This document shows, piece by piece, positions 32,228 through 46,200 of a DNA stretch of 64,000 bases. The notes under the pieces are model-generated. The model saw only the letters and a program-made list of their open reading frames with translations, was not told the origin of the DNA and did not search any database. The stretch lies in the NCBI RefSeq assembly GCF_026230105.1, contig NC_079475.1, positions 36,764,086 through 36,828,085 on the forward strand, written 5' to 3'. A program made the translations under genes and the position numbers. This DNA is from Diorhabda sublineata. Lineage: Eukaryota; Arthropoda; Insecta; Coleoptera; Chrysomelidae. Position 1 is the first letter of the stretch; each line of letters starts with the position of its first letter.

Positions 32228-33307
32228 TTGGTTTACTCTTTGCAAGAAAGAATTGAAATTGTAGGTTTATACTACCAAAATAATAATTGTGCAAGAGCTG
32301 CTGCTAGAATATTTAACGAATTACATGACGGAAGACATGCAACTCATAAGTATGTAATTCAACTGATGGAGAAATTTACCACAACAGGGTCTGTTTGCAA
32401 TAAAGTGCATAAGCGAGAGGGACTCGTAAATAACGAAGCAATCCAAGTGGCAATTTTAGGGCAAGTCAGCTTAGAGGCTCAACAACCCCAATCGTTGTCA
32501 ACAATAAGTAGAGCGATCGGTGTTTCATCTTCTACAGTTTTCCGAGTTCTACATAAATTCAAGTACCACCCATACAAAGTTAAGTTGGTGCACGAGTTGA
32601 ATGAAGATGATTTTGATCGTCGTCTAGAATTTTGCGGATCAATGACGCAAATTATCAATAACAATCCACAATTGTTAAACAATATTTGCTTTTCTGATGA
32701 ATGCTCATGGTCATTAAATGGCTTAGTAAGTAGGCATAATTGTAGATATTGGGCTGAAAGTGATCCACATATTATGCGTGAATTCCATACACAACATCCC
32801 CAAAAGTTAAACGTTTGGTGTGGTATCCTAGGTGACCACATTGTCGGACCTTTCCTCATCAACGGAAATTTAAATGGTGAATCATATCTTGAGTTACTCA
32901 GGGAAGGGGTTGACCCACGTATTACAACAATAATAGAAAATGATGATAACCTTTCCGAAGATTTACTGGTATTTCAACAAGACGGAGCTCCCCCACACTA
33001 TGCTATGCCTGACCGACAATTTTTAAACGAAACATTCCCCGCTCGTTGGATAGGTAGAAGGGGGCAGATGATGGAGTGGCCACCTAGGTCACCGGATTTA
33101 ACACCCCTAGACTTATTTTTATGGGGGTATTTAAAAACAAAAGTTTATGCTACCCAACCAGAATCTCTGGATGATTTACGAGAGAGGATAGAAAATGAAT
33201 GTCGACAACTAAATCCAGCCGTATTAAGCAATGTCAGAGAGGCATTTCAAAATAGATTATACCATTGTATGGAAGTGAATGGTACTCATTTTGAACACTT
33301 ATTGTAA
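32228..33307 (+). CDS. DDE transposase, Tc1/mariner superfamily (expected ATG replaced by TTG)
   Basis: The frame codes 359 residues with no stop or frameshift. An N-terminal helix-turn-helix region (YSLQERIEIVGLYYQNNN, ARAAARIFNE, YVIQLMEKF-TTGSV) is followed by a second one (LSTISRAIGVSSSTVFRVLH). The catalytic core has FSDECSW (first Asp), VFQQDGAPPH (second Asp) and WPPRSPDLTPLDLFLWG (third Asp). By my count 42 residues separate the second and third Asp. The tail ends GTHFEHLL. Relatives I remember begin MVYSLQERIEIV or close to it; here the Met position (32228-32230) is TTG, and the first in-frame ATG is deep in the helix-turn-helix. It could initiate at TTG, be spliced to an upstream ATG, or be freshly inactivated. 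Confidence 0.9.
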   Translation: MVYSLQERIEIVGLYYQNNNCARAAARIFNELHDGRHATHKYVIQLMEKFTTTGSVCNKVHKREGLVNNEAIQVAILGQVSLEAQQPQSLSTISRAIGVSSSTVFRVLHKFKYHPYKVKLVHELNEDDFDRRLEFCGSMTQIINNNPQLLNNICFSDECSWSLNGLVSRHNCRYWAESDPHIMREFHTQHPQKLNVWCGILGDHIVGPFLINGNLNGESYLELLREGVDPRITTIIENDDNLSEDLLVFQQDGAPPHYAMPDRQFLNETFPARWIGRRGQMMEWPPRSPDLTPLDLFLWGYLKTKVYATQPESLDDLRERIENECRQLNPAVLSNVREAFQNRLYHCMEVNGTHFEHLL

Positions 33308-33339
33308 CTTATAATAATATATAATAATAATATATAATA

Positions 33340-33724
33340 AGTATAAATAGCACAGTTAAAAAGATTAAAGAGTTTGAACTGTTGTACAACCCATTTTAGG
33401 ACAGGCAAATAAGGTGAAAGTAAATAATAAGTAAAATTTGTACTCTTAAAAGAAAAATTGTTTATCTCATAAACTAACCACTTTAACCTACAAGTATTAT
33501 ACATTTTTGAAATCAGCTCAAAGAGGAGTATCCAAATTTTACATAAAAAATATGACAAGTAATTTAAAAAAATAAAGGGGATGCTTCTAGGGGTTTTTCC
33601 AGTAAGTTTAAATAAGCCATAATGCTTGCCCCTTCCAACATAAATTGACGTGTTTTTGGATTTTTTCTAAATACCAGTATTACAAAAGTTATTAAAGGTG
33701 GATACTTTTATCTGAAAAGCACTG
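33340..33724 (-). repeat. Right terminal inverted repeat of the Tc1/mariner element
   Basis: This is the complement of 31733-32112. Differences seen include single substitutions and a few short indels. Confidence 0.9.
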
Positions 33725-34170
33725 TATATTGAAAAGAAAACGAATACTCATCGGATTTATTAATTTCACGTTTAATATCCATATAAATAGCTAAAATTAT
33801 TTATGCTAAATGTTGTACAACACTCGTTTATGAAATACATTTGTGTATTTATTGAAAAAAAAAATTAAGTACTTAACTAAATCACTAAACAGAGCTACTG
33901 AAATTGCAGGCGCCTACTACATATTTCACCATCTTGGATTTATCAACATAAAAAATGTTAAGAATGACATTTTTATTTGTGGACTTTCAATATAGCTCAA
34001 CTTAAATTTATATTTGAAGAAAATCATTGATTCTCTTCAATTGTAAGATAGCGATCTTTTCGTTGACCCTTCTTTCACACACTCTAGTTCAACTAATAAA
34101 TAATTGTGAAGCGCTATAAATACTAAGTAACTAGATACTGATTGTCGTTGTTGTCAATTTAGTTTTTAAT

Positions 34171-34292
34171 TCAGTACATCATTCCAGGATGCATTCCATT
34201 TCCTCTTTGAAAGTATACGTTCGGATTGCTGCTAAGTGTGGGTTCTAGTGTTGTGTACACATTTCCGTCATCGGGTCGTAATAATATGCCGG
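34171..34292 (-). CDS. Terminal exon ending NPNVYFQRGNGMHPGMMY
   Basis: A strong acceptor (TTTTTATCTTTTGCAG) precedes 40 codons and a TGA. The composition is coding-like in an AT-rich setting. A minus-strand AATAAA lies about 200 nt downstream (near 33972). Confidence 0.6.
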
Positions 34293-37200
34293 CTGCAAAA
34301 GATAAAAATATGTTAAAAAAGGTCTCGAGCATAGAACAAAACTTTAGAAGAAAACGACAAGAATTTAAAATAAATTTGTGTGAACAGGTCATGTCATACC
34401 ATGACATTTTCTTAAAACAAAAAAAAAATGAGAAGAAATTTTTCTAAACATGCACTCTTTATTTAAAACCTCAATTCAAATAAACTTTTTGGCGTTTGTC
34501 TGCTAACGTACAAGGGAAATAAAGTTGAAAAATGGTTGTAGTGCGTGGAAAAATAATTAACCTTCCGGAACACGTAGCTGATCTGAGAGATCAACCATTC
34601 GTGATATTTCGGAATTAAATTTCAGTTACCATAGCTCTTTCTCGGTAACTATAGTTGCTATAGTGAAAAAAGCGCTATGCTTTGATGTTGAATTTAGGTT
34701 TGTTTGCATTTTTCCACTTGTCACACCCTGTATAATTGAAAGATCAGTTATGGAGAATTAAATAAAATTAAATAAAGAAAATAGTTTTATGAAAATACAT
34801 AATTTACGTAGCAAAATAAATAATAATTGGGAACTTGTTTATCCAAATTTTTTGCTTATTAAAATTTTGTAGAGCGGCCATTTTTTTATTGTTTACCGTC
34901 CTGTTTTCCTCAAGGATATTTGCCTAACACAAAATCCGTTATAAAAACATTCCGATAAACTGTACCATTTCAATGGTCACGATTAGATCTTTTAAGGTAA
35001 AGAGAAAACACCATGAAAAATCATAAATATTCCGATGACATTTCAGTCACTAAATTCTTTGAAAGAAATATTTTAAAATGGAAAAGACAACTATAGGAAA
35101 CTACAAAGAACCGTTCAGAAATACTTCATTGCAATGTTACACGTTAAAATTGGATACTTGTAGCTGTATCGAGAAGAGTAAATGCTTAATAAAATTTAAT
35201 ATATCGCGTTAGCTTCTGAATACGTAACATGCTCGAAAATATGTATATATTCGATCAAATTTATATTTACGTTGACATTACTAAGAGTAAACTCAAACTC
35301 AAACTCTATAAAGTCTTGAATGACAAGTTTCCGACCTCAACCTGAAGATGTCAGCACTGTAACGTTGTTTCGTCGTTACGTTTGACGCCAAATATCAGTT
35401 ATCAGGCTACCTCGGGAGCCAAGCTTCTATCATGGTATGCTTCGGGCAGTGTCCGTGAAGAAAATATAATGCTCCAAGGGAAAATGTGGTTATTACGAAT
35501 ACGCTGAAGCCATTTGAACTGATTTTACTTGCTCTTTTGGATTAATAACCTGGGTATTTGCTGTTGATGCTCCTTACAAAGTTTTTCAGATAGGGAATCG
35601 TACAATAAAGTGAAACAATTGTTAAAAATAATTCCTTTAATTAAAACCTGAAGAAACTATACATAAAGACACACCAATGTAAATAAACTAATCAGGAACA
35701 GGTACTTCCCAGTAACTAGCAGGCTATTATTATATCAAAATAAAACATTTGTCATTTACAGATTGAATAATTCTGTACGTATACGCGTGTTTGTTCACTT
35801 TAGACCAAAAGCGGTATCCACCAGATCAGGCCACCAGTAACTTTTTCCTGTTTCCTAGCTTCAAAGTTTCACAATTATTATTTTGAAGGTTTAAAAGGTA
35901 TAGACTAGATTAAGTGTAAATATTTGGAAGGATTATGTTGAAAAGTATAATTGATTATGGCAGAAATATCTTCTGATATTGTCTTAGGTTTAAATAGAGG
36001 TTGTTCTTGAGCTGGATAGGGACCATTATTTAGGCATGTAAGCCAAAGCGCACTACGGTTCCTAGTTTTTCCTATTGCCATCTTTCTACTGGTGTCTTCA
36101 CTTCAAGTCTTTTTTTTTTCTCCAACGTTTGAATTAATATCACTCGTTTTCCAAAATTTTTTCTTTTCTTTTTAACTTCTTTTATGATTCTTACAATGAT
36201 TTTAATTTCAATAACTATTCAGAGTTTTCTGATTATTTGTTCGTATAATTTTTGAATATCAAATGGTTCGTCCTTTCGAGTTAACTCTGTAAAATCCTAA
36301 TGACTGCGCCAATTAAGGGTTACTTAAAACTCGCTTTTCAATATGATACTTTACTGAAAGTACAGGAGACAACATTTAGTAACTTAGAGATTGTGTGTAA
36401 TATGGATTGTGAATAGATCTTATGAACAATAAATGAATGGAACCAAATATACGCAATTTTATCTTCAAACCTTTCCCTATACATAGAATACTTCTGTTCA
36501 CTTGATTCTCTTCGTTAAGTTACTATTTTTGAAGATAAATATTTGTTTATTGTTAACTTGTAGCTGTAGGAGTTGGATTTTGAACAGCTACGATTTCTAT
36601 TTGCAGATCTATAGAGTCGTTTGATCTTCATTTCAAGCAAAAATAAATCTATTGAACTATGTTTAAATGAATTTTTCATCAATTTGAAAATGAAATTATG
36701 CATGAAGTTCATTTGTATACTCGATAGAATTTCATCAATAACGTTAGAATTTCAAAAATCTTCTTAACCATTAACAACTACTTGTAAGGCTTCCGCATTT
36801 ATTATTAATGTCGGTACGACCTAACTAGCATTGAAAGTATCGATACCTCTCTTCATAAATCTGTTAAAAAAGATTCTAAATTACCAATTCTTTGTTCTAC
36901 CGTTAGGTTGGTTAATAAGTCAGCGCCATCGTGCTCGATGTACTGCGCTAACATCACCCAGTGTATCAAAAACCCAGATTACTTAAATAATTGGCGTTTC
37001 GTGTGAGTAGCTTCCTTGAATAGTGGATTTAATACCTTTTTAACTGGTAGGTAGGTACCCTCGCGCACGAGTTACCGTTCATATTAATAATATACATGAA
37101 CCGTATAAATAGTTCAAAAGTGCAGCTATGCTTACAAGTTTCCATCAATATCTTAAGTAATGAACACATATTTTACTGGTAATTTGGTGTAACTGAAATT

Positions 37201-40200
37201 TGATTAATATAATGGATTTTCGAATGTTATACTTCTATAAATGAGAGCATGCTCGAAACAGTATACTTCTTTCAAATAAATGAATACTGTATTCGAGAAC
37301 TGCAAAAAATTCGTAGGAAAAAGTGGGTAGATGAGTTGAGAATAATGTTGTGACATGAAACAAATTTTGTCATACGACTCATAGTTAAAAATCCAAAAAA
37401 CTTTGACAGAGACAACCTGTACAATCTAAAGATAGCAAAAATTATTTTCCAATCGATTTTTCAACAAAAATATAATCTCTGTTAATCTCTATAAAATTTA
37501 TGGTTTAGAAGATACATAGATTTTTAGATCGTTGTACATGCCAAGAAGACCGTTTGCCATAAAGAGACATTCTGACAAAACTTATCATACATTGTGATTA
37601 TTTATTGAAAATACTACCAAAAAAGTATTAGAACACAATCCAACATTTCTTAGAGAACTAATGAATAAATAAATAAACATTTGTACTACATACTATCGAA
37701 AATCAAATTACTCATCATCGTTAGAATACACTTCCATTGTGACGCTATAAGGTAGAATCTTAGAATGCTCTTCCAAAATCGAAAAAATATCGCCCATAGA
37801 TTCTGGAAGTGTGTAAAAGGACAAGGTGCCCATTTCGAACATTTATTATAGTTTTTTTTTGTTTTTATTTGATAAGTTGTAGGCTAACAAACTAAATTTT
37901 TCTACATTTCAAATTTTTCCTGAGGTATTTCCGTGTTTTAATACCTCCCGTACCAATAAATAATTACAATTATTGATAATGTTTTTCAGAATGTCTCACT
38001 ATGGCGAACGGTTTCCTTGACATGTACAACTATCTATAAATCTTCGAAACCATAAAGTTTATCAATTGAAAACCTCATTTTTGCTATCTTTAGATTGTAC
38101 TGTAAAAGTTACGTTATTGTTAACCATTGGGCATGAACTGCCCCTGGCCTTCAGATAGTAGTGTAGAATTATTTATTTCGTCAAACATACTACATAATCA
38201 TCTATTTAAAATTAAAATTGTACGAATCTATAATTAAGAAAATATACTTGAATGTAAGTTCTAATTTCGCAACTTTTAAGGCCTATAACTCAGAAACGTT
38301 GGGTCGAATGACAAAATTTTTTCTAAATATATAAACCAGCACAACAGGCCTTATAGGCTCATGACATAAAAATCGGAATGAACGGGACTTGAACCTGGGA
38401 TCTCCCGCATGTGAGCCTTGGACTCTAGCCACTACACTACAGAAATAGTTTTTTTTTCTATGTCGCAGTATTATTTTCACGTCATCTACTTACTCCCGAA
38501 TTTTTTGCATCAAGTCCAGGTATATCTAAATGGACTTTCGTAATTCCTATATTTCCTATAAATGGAGTTACTGAAATTAATTTCTTATTCCGGTTAATTC
38601 TAGTTTTGTTTCGCTGGAAAACTTTTCATTTCCTAGTCCTACGATTGAAGTTGATCTTTTATTGTATCATGATGCAGTGAAATTTGAGGTTTTCTTTTAG
38701 GAAAAATTCAATCAATATAAAGAAGCATTTACCCCAATATATTCAAAGATGAGCGCAAACAAAAAAATGGAAATATATACTGAAATTAGTTTGAAAAGAA
38801 AGACAACCGTTGATGAACCTAGAAACTCACCATTTAGTAAATACAGAAAATTTAAGTCACCAGGAATTCGATATTATAGGCATATATATTTATAAAGCAG
38901 AGTAATACAATAGTGAGGAAAAAACAGAATGGATACCATAAGTAGAAAGGTAAACGAAAATCTAAATGTAAGAAGTCATTAGAAGAATGATTAACAATCA
39001 TTAAAAAGAAGTTTTACGTCTATTGAAAATGAGAAGATTTTTGCCATCAAGTTTTTTCATAATCCTTTTTGAGAGCTGATCCCTGTCTCACAGTAATAAA
39101 CTGATAAATATTTTCATCGAACGAATTCCAATACGCTTCGAAAGAAAGATTATTACACATCTGATAACCAATGATATATCACAGTGTTCTTCGAATTTTG
39201 AGAACAGTCGGTTTCGGTTATTGCTGAGAAAGTTGCAATTGCGGATCTATGGACGTTTTCTTCCATTGCCTCATGTAATTTTGGAACTGAATTGTCATAA
39301 TAAGCTCTCGTAATTGCGGTTACCTTTTGTGGTGTCAACATTAAATTGAATTAGAAAGATGTATCTTTACAACACATAATAATTATATCAAGCAATGAAG
39401 TTATTATTGATTATTAATATTAGTTCACACGGATGTTGTTTCAGAATATACTTAACCTATAAAATCAGTATCTCGTGATAGATAAAATCGTTCAAACCGT
39501 TCCGGACACTCCTCTATTTGCAGATTTTATTGAATTACCTTTTACGTAAACAGCATAGGACATTTGTATGCGTAAAAATCACAAAGGCATGTGGGTACGT
39601 ATGTTTTCGGTATTGATGCATCGTGACAAAGGCTATTTAACACGTTACTAATTATCAGGAAGATGACCATTGACCCAAACATTTATACCGTTATAAGTTA
39701 ACTATATGCAACTATTATAGAGACAAACTACATTACAATATGTCATACCTGCGATCCATAAATAATAATTAATATAAATATTGTCGATTATGATAGTCGT
39801 ACCAAATAGAGAAATACCATTGAATTTTCATCAATAAATCAACTACTTATTAAAGTTGCTTGAAATTAATATATACGGGTTAAATAGAAAGCTTATCTAA
39901 TATTATCGGATCCATTTTGTGGTTATAATAATACGAGTGTTAAACTAAATTTTCGAAGATAGAAACAAAATGAATCTGATGTATTCAGGAGATGACTTAT
40001 AAATACAAGTCCATCTGGAGTTTCTCTTTATAAATCTTTATCAATAATCTGATTCTTTATCACAGGCACTGATAAAATGTGCTGTATAAGCACAATACTA
40101 AATATACCACTACGTACGAGTACACGCCATTGAACAAAATAAGTAATTTTGAAAATCTTTGAGTGCGTCTTCAAACCCTGCATTGTTGTCCCATACCCTG

Positions 40201-43200
40201 AAGTGTTAAGATAATAAAGTGACAAGTTTCAGCCCGTTTCGGATTGTCCGTCTGCTTTTATAATCGATTAAGTAACATCGTGTCTGTCGTGAGGCATGAA
40301 TTTTGAACAACACATCCAGTTTTGTTTTCAAATGAGTGAACATGCAAGAAGTAGCTGGAAACATGCTAAAACCTGGCTATGGTGATGGTGTAATAACTGT
40401 CTTAGTGGTTTGAGCGACTTAAACGTAAAAATGTGTGAGTTAAGTTAGAGGAATGGTCGGGGACGTCGTTCTAACTCATATACAAAAGTGAGGAAAGCAG
40501 AAAATCTTGTTCGTTCAGCAGATGTGCGAAAAAAGAGTCCAGACCAAGGGCCCAACGGTTCTTCATTATGCTAACGCGCCGTGCTACAATGCTTCCCTTT
40601 ATCACTCCACGTAGTTCATGAATAGTATGTCTAATATCCTGAAGTTTCAAAATTATGAGTAGCTAGTTTGATCTTATTTGGAATTGTCTGTCTGCTACTA
40701 TAACCGATTTAGTAGGATTATGTCTGTCGTGAGACAATCGCATGGTTTAAGCGATTTAAAAGTAGAAATGATCCATTTAAGTTTGAAAAATGGTTCTAAC
40801 TTAATAACAAATGTTGGGAAAATGGAAAATTTTGTTTGTCCAAGCAGATGTGCGAAGAAAGACCAAAGACAAAGACAGTAATTTTATGAGAAAACTTTTA
40901 CTTCGATTTCAATCAAATGACTTTACCATATATTTTGCCACGTTTCTTTTTTGGAAATTTATATAAAAATTATTTATTAGTGTATGAGTAATTTATAGTA
41001 AAACATAAAAGTGGTTTCAATAACTACTGTTCTCGTTGGATGTTAAGACTATTAAGAACACAATAGGCGTATATATGTTATTTTAAATACTAATCCTATT
41101 GTATACAAAAGCTAAAATTAATTTATGGTCGTTAGAGTAACATCAATACAAATCTGAGGGTAAGTAATTAGGTTTATGATTCTTCACAGTCACATTAATA
41201 TAAGACAGAAATTAGGTAATTTTATAATTTTATCACATATTTACACTAAACTATCAATATTGTGAATATTCGAATATTTACTTAATTTTTTAAGTAGACA
41301 AAAAATATACTCTATTAGAAAATAATTTTTATTTCCTACTTTTTGAGCAGAAAATTGTAATGAATCAATTTGTCCTTCTAGTCACGGTCGTGTGAACGTG
41401 TCTAAGTTTAATCAGCAGATAAAATATTATGAAAAATTAACTTTACCGTTTAGTTAACGTGATAATAATTTTGAATTATGATTTTCATTAATATTTTCCT
41501 AGTGGACCATGTTAGGTTATAACCAGTAATAATAAGTTATTTATCTCATAGTAATTTTGTTTATAATTAGAATGGAAAAGAAATATTCATTGAATATATA
41601 TGTTTCAACAAATAATCTATAAAAAACTCAATTTATGTGTCTCCCTCACGCTATCTCCTTCTACGTGGTTAAGTCTATAAAAATTGCTACTTAGTTGCAA
41701 ATTCGAGAAATATGTGGGATGAGAACTAACTGGAATTATAAGAAATGTATTACGTGCTATCTATAAACAATTTTTAACGAGATTTTATCATTATGGTATC
41801 TACGAGGCTTCTTTTAAAAGTTTTCGATCAAACAAGGAATGAGGACATTCTTTACAATAATCATTTTGAATTTTCAACATAGTCCATGAACTTTGTCCAG
41901 CAATGCTTTAATCCTTCTAAATAATAATAACTTTGAGGTTAGGAGACAAGAAAAAGTCGCTGGAGATTGGTGGTGCAAATGGCGCAGAGTTGAGCAATTT
42001 AAACACAATAAACCGCCTCTTTCTGAAGCAGTTCAAAAAGTTATAAAACTAATTTATGAGGTCGTATCCAAAGAATAATTGTTAAGCAGATGTCTGAGAG
42101 CGGAAACTCACAATAATTACTGACTGAGTCGTTCAATTCGTCAATTTGTACTTCTGCTCCGAGGTACCTCTATTCTGGGCCAAAAGTGGTTGAAATCACT
42201 ACGTTAATTGCTGTCTAGAAGGATTCAAATTTATTCTGAAGACCTTGGGAACCGTGAGAGTGAAAATCGGCCAACAAGCTAAAGGATACGTTTACTAGCG
42301 TGATAGCTTTCGAGTCGACTGTTCAGATGCATGAGTGATGTTGTAAAACAAGTCCAAATCGCGAAAAAGGAAGACGAAGCAGCTCACGTGACTTCCAAGA
42401 AGAAGATGAAGGCCTACTGCATGATCCAGGCTTAGCCGATTTACGGTGAGATGAAATTTCTAGTATAAATCACATGCGCGAACTTTCAAATGCTATTCTC
42501 GTAAAACTATCTTACCAAACGGTGACCACGATATTTATACAGCATCTTTAATATATTTTGGGTCAGCAATTGAACTATGAATATCATGATTGCTTCAGGT
42601 ATTTTTTTTTCTACGAGCGAAAAAATGAGGAAAAATATAATATAACTTTCCAAAGTGTATGAAAACTCAATTTTTGTTATTCAGAATTCACTTTAGCTCA
42701 ATCGCTAATCTTTAATATTAAGATTAAAATTCCGTTTGGTTTTTTAATTACATATTAGCAGAATGGCCACAATAGCACCGTCAAGAACCGATTACTTAAC
42801 AGAATTGTGTCAGAATTGGTATAAAAAATTCCGTTCTGGAGTTTTTCCCCTCAAAGATGAGCAACGTTCTGGACGGCCTACTGAAGTTGATGATGACCAT
42901 ATCAAAGTCATAATTGAAGAGGATCGATATATAATTGTTGGAAAGGTTGCGAGAGGCTTAATGTATCGCACACAATAATTGAAAAATACTTAAAATATCT
43001 TGGGCTAGTTAATAAGCTAGATATTTGAATACCTCACAAATTGAAAGAAATTCATTCAACACAAAGAATCAACATTTGCGATATGTACCTTAAGCGAAAT
43101 GAAACCAGCCCTCCCTTTCTTGAAAATAATCCTCACTGGTGATGGAAAATAGGTCCTGTACAGTAACATAGTTCGAAAACGACTATGGAGCAAACGCGAT

Positions 43201-46200
43201 GAACCAGTACCAACTACATCGAAAGTTGAAAAACAACAAAAAAAGCACATGCAGTCAGTTTGGTGAGACTACAAAGGTGTTTACTGACAACAATTAATGA
43301 AATTGGATGAAGCAATCCAAGAAAAACGGCCAGAATTGTGAAATCAGAAAGGTTTAAGTCCTCACACACCTTTGGCAACTCTTAAGAAACTATTGAAGCT
43401 TGGCTTGACAGTAATACCACATCTCCCATACAGCCCTGATTTGGCACCATCTGATTCCCATTTATTTCGAAGTTTGCAGAATTCTTTGGTTGGTGAAACT
43501 TTTACAAATGACGATGACCTTCAATCTAGTTCAGTTTTCTGCTGATAAGGACCAGAAATTTTATAAGCGCGGAATCATGAATCTGAAAGAAAGATTGCAG
43601 AAAGTCATTGAGCAAAATGGAAAATATATAATTGATTAAAAACTATTTCTTGTTTAAAAAGAATGTTCTATTTTATACTACAAAATCGAAATTACTTTGT
43701 CGCCAACTATAATAATATTTACTGAAAATATAGTTTTTGAGATACGGGAGTTTATAGTAAAAACTTTACGGAATCTGGAAATTGGCGTACATCGCCACCA
43801 ATAAATTATCCAATCAATACTTTTTTGTACTCTTTTAATTTGTTTAGAAAGTAATAATTGCCATTCTGAATAATGGCAATTTGAATTATGAGTTATGTTT
43901 CGTTTTCAAATTTTATTTTACAAGGTACGTTATTTAATTTGTCTTGTATTTTTAATCTCAGCGGGTTGTACAATTATTTAAATAGCTCTTTAATACATAA
44001 ATTACTATGGTGAATGAACTGGTAACCACATAAAAGCAGAATCGAATTAAGGGGTTTTTGAAGTAGATTATAATTTAGAAAACTATAGTTTCCTTTAATT
44101 TCTTAAGAAAATAATATCGAAAACCTCGATTTTCAATTGTGAAAAGCAGTTAAATAAATTGAATTGTTTAGGTTTGAATTTTTTTAAATTAAAAACATTT
44201 TCTGTGACACCGACTAATAAATACATAAACTAGAAGACTTTTTCGTCATTGTTCATTATTTAAAATTAGTAAAAATTACCATTTCATGTGCGGGAAAACT
44301 TAGTAGAATAATTCGAATAAATTATCATTTCATTTTATGAATATATTTGAAACTTTATTAGAACAAACAATAATTTAAGTGATTATTAAAGAGGCATTGT
44401 TTATAGATTTAAATCCGCACCTGCATAATTGCAAATAAAATCTAATTCATTAATGCAATTATTTTATGATTCACTAGAACGAAATTAAAACCGATATATG
44501 GTTAAACAAATAAACATTTTTCGAAAGTTTATGGATTTTATAGCGAAGGAGTGAAACGGCAGATTCGAGAGTGTAATTTTTATGAACCAATAATTATGTA
44601 GGCACAGCAAAACACCAGCTGCTCCTTTAGATATTTTTTCCAATCGGAGTTATGAAGTAATTTTACACTTAGTTTAGTTTGAATTATTATAACAATAGTT
44701 TATTCAAATATCGAATTGGTAAACTGGTAAACCAAAACCCTTTAGAATCTTGTTTATGAGTGTAGATTCTATCTAGCGGAGAAAAAACTAATTTCATCTA
44801 CTTTTAGAATGTTTTATGCATACAAGCATATCCAAGGAACGATTACCGTTAGAAATCTGTAGGGACTTAGAGCTAACATGCTTCAAGTCAGCGCAGTTAC
44901 TGGTTCATAAAAAATAAACCTAGTAATTTGACACTTGTTTGATTAAGGTAGTTTTATTGGTGATAACAGCTAAAGAACAGGATATAAACTATAATTGACC
45001 AACGGATTATTACGATGAAGTGTTCTTTGTTTTAATGTGCACCAATAAAAAAACACGTTCATGGAATGACTTCAAGTTATTTTAAAACATAATCCAACTC
45101 AAATTATTGAATATTATTATTAAGAAAATATGCTACAAATTAGCTAATGATAACTGTAAAACACGTAGTTTATTATTACTTCTGGTATATGATTGTTAGA
45201 TTTATTTTGAGCAAAAGATTTTATCATGAGTATATTTTTATATTAACCTCGAGATTCGGTATAGATAAAGTCCATTGTTGCTTTTGTATTCGTAAGCACT
45301 ATGAGGTTATTGGAGGGGTGTTCATCCCATAGAAATAAAACTGTTTTTTCACCCAAATTATTATTGAATTAACTTCAATATTTGCTAGAATGCTTTGCTT
45401 GTTTTTCACATTAGCAAACAATATGAAAATATTTGAAATTCTTCACCATTACCTATACCAACGAAATTATAAAAGAAAGCAAAATAGTTCACATGCAGAA
45501 AAAATAATTCTAGACAAGTATCTGAAGAGATAGTTGGAAAACGAACTGCTTTATTGGAAGATGAAAATATTAGGGAAGTTGTAGATACGTTCGTGTATGA
45601 GTTAGGACAGTAATAGGGAAGTAAATAATCAATTTTGAATCAATTGATGATATGATTAATCGATCAAATTTTAATACACAGATAAATAAAATAAGTAAAG
45701 TTTTAAATTAAAATCGGGCAACAGCTCTTTCGAATGAGCTTGATATATGTACGAAGTCGTGTTAAGCAGCCATAAACCGATGGAGGATGGCAAGAAGTTT
45801 TCCTTTGTCTGAAATGCATTTGCGTCGTTCTTTTGGTGTTGTAAAATTTTTTGCAGAAAATTTAATTTTTACAAATCACGGTTTTACAAACAGGTCTTGA
45901 AACCGACACTAATTTCTAAACAGCAGCGTTGTTTTCATGTTGTCCAGTTTTTTAGTGTTTGAAACAACCATTGCGCGGCGCAGCTATCTATGGATGGGTC
46001 TTGGTAGGGTAGGGACAGGAATTTGGATATAGAGCATACAACCTAAAATCGGAGTACGTCACCTGAGTGAGTTATTTCGTGTTTTTCATATTTATTATAA
46101 GTCATTTGAAGTTGAATATCCAATTTTCCTATCCCACGATCACAATGTCGACCTGGTGGCCACAGAATGAGTTAACTAAGCCACCCCCTACCTTCGTTTC

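Larger units (their letters stand above)
31733..33724 (+). mobile_element. Complete Tc1/mariner-superfamily transposon with long terminal inverted repeats
   Basis: This 1992-bp element is flanked by TA on both sides (31731-31732, 33725-33726). The left end CAGTGCTTTTCAGATAAAAG is the exact complement of the right end. The inverted repeats run about 380 bp (31733-32112 and 33340-33724) with few mismatches by eye. A single intact transposase frame lies between them (32228-33307, +). The near-identity of the arms and the open frame point to a recent insertion. It lies within the large intron between the two exons of the PPxY gene's proposed neighbourhood boundary and the odorant receptor, that is, in intergenic DNA. 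Confidence 0.93.

Noticed and set aside
32479..32862. 127-codon minus-strand ORF
   Set aside because: It is antisense to the intact transposase, whose plus-strand motifs are unmistakable.
34226..34447. Plus-strand ORF over the 34.2-34.4 kb exon
   Set aside because: It is antisense to the exon at 34171-34292 and lysine-rich from A-runs; it has no motif.
38380..38443. tRNA-Val gene
   Set aside because: The anticodon stem does not pair and the acceptor ends do not match, so it is tRNA-derived rather than a working tRNA.
41890..42420. Possible transposase near the mariner pseudogene
   Set aside because: Some coding-like stretches, but no ordered motifs of any family could be read in any frame.
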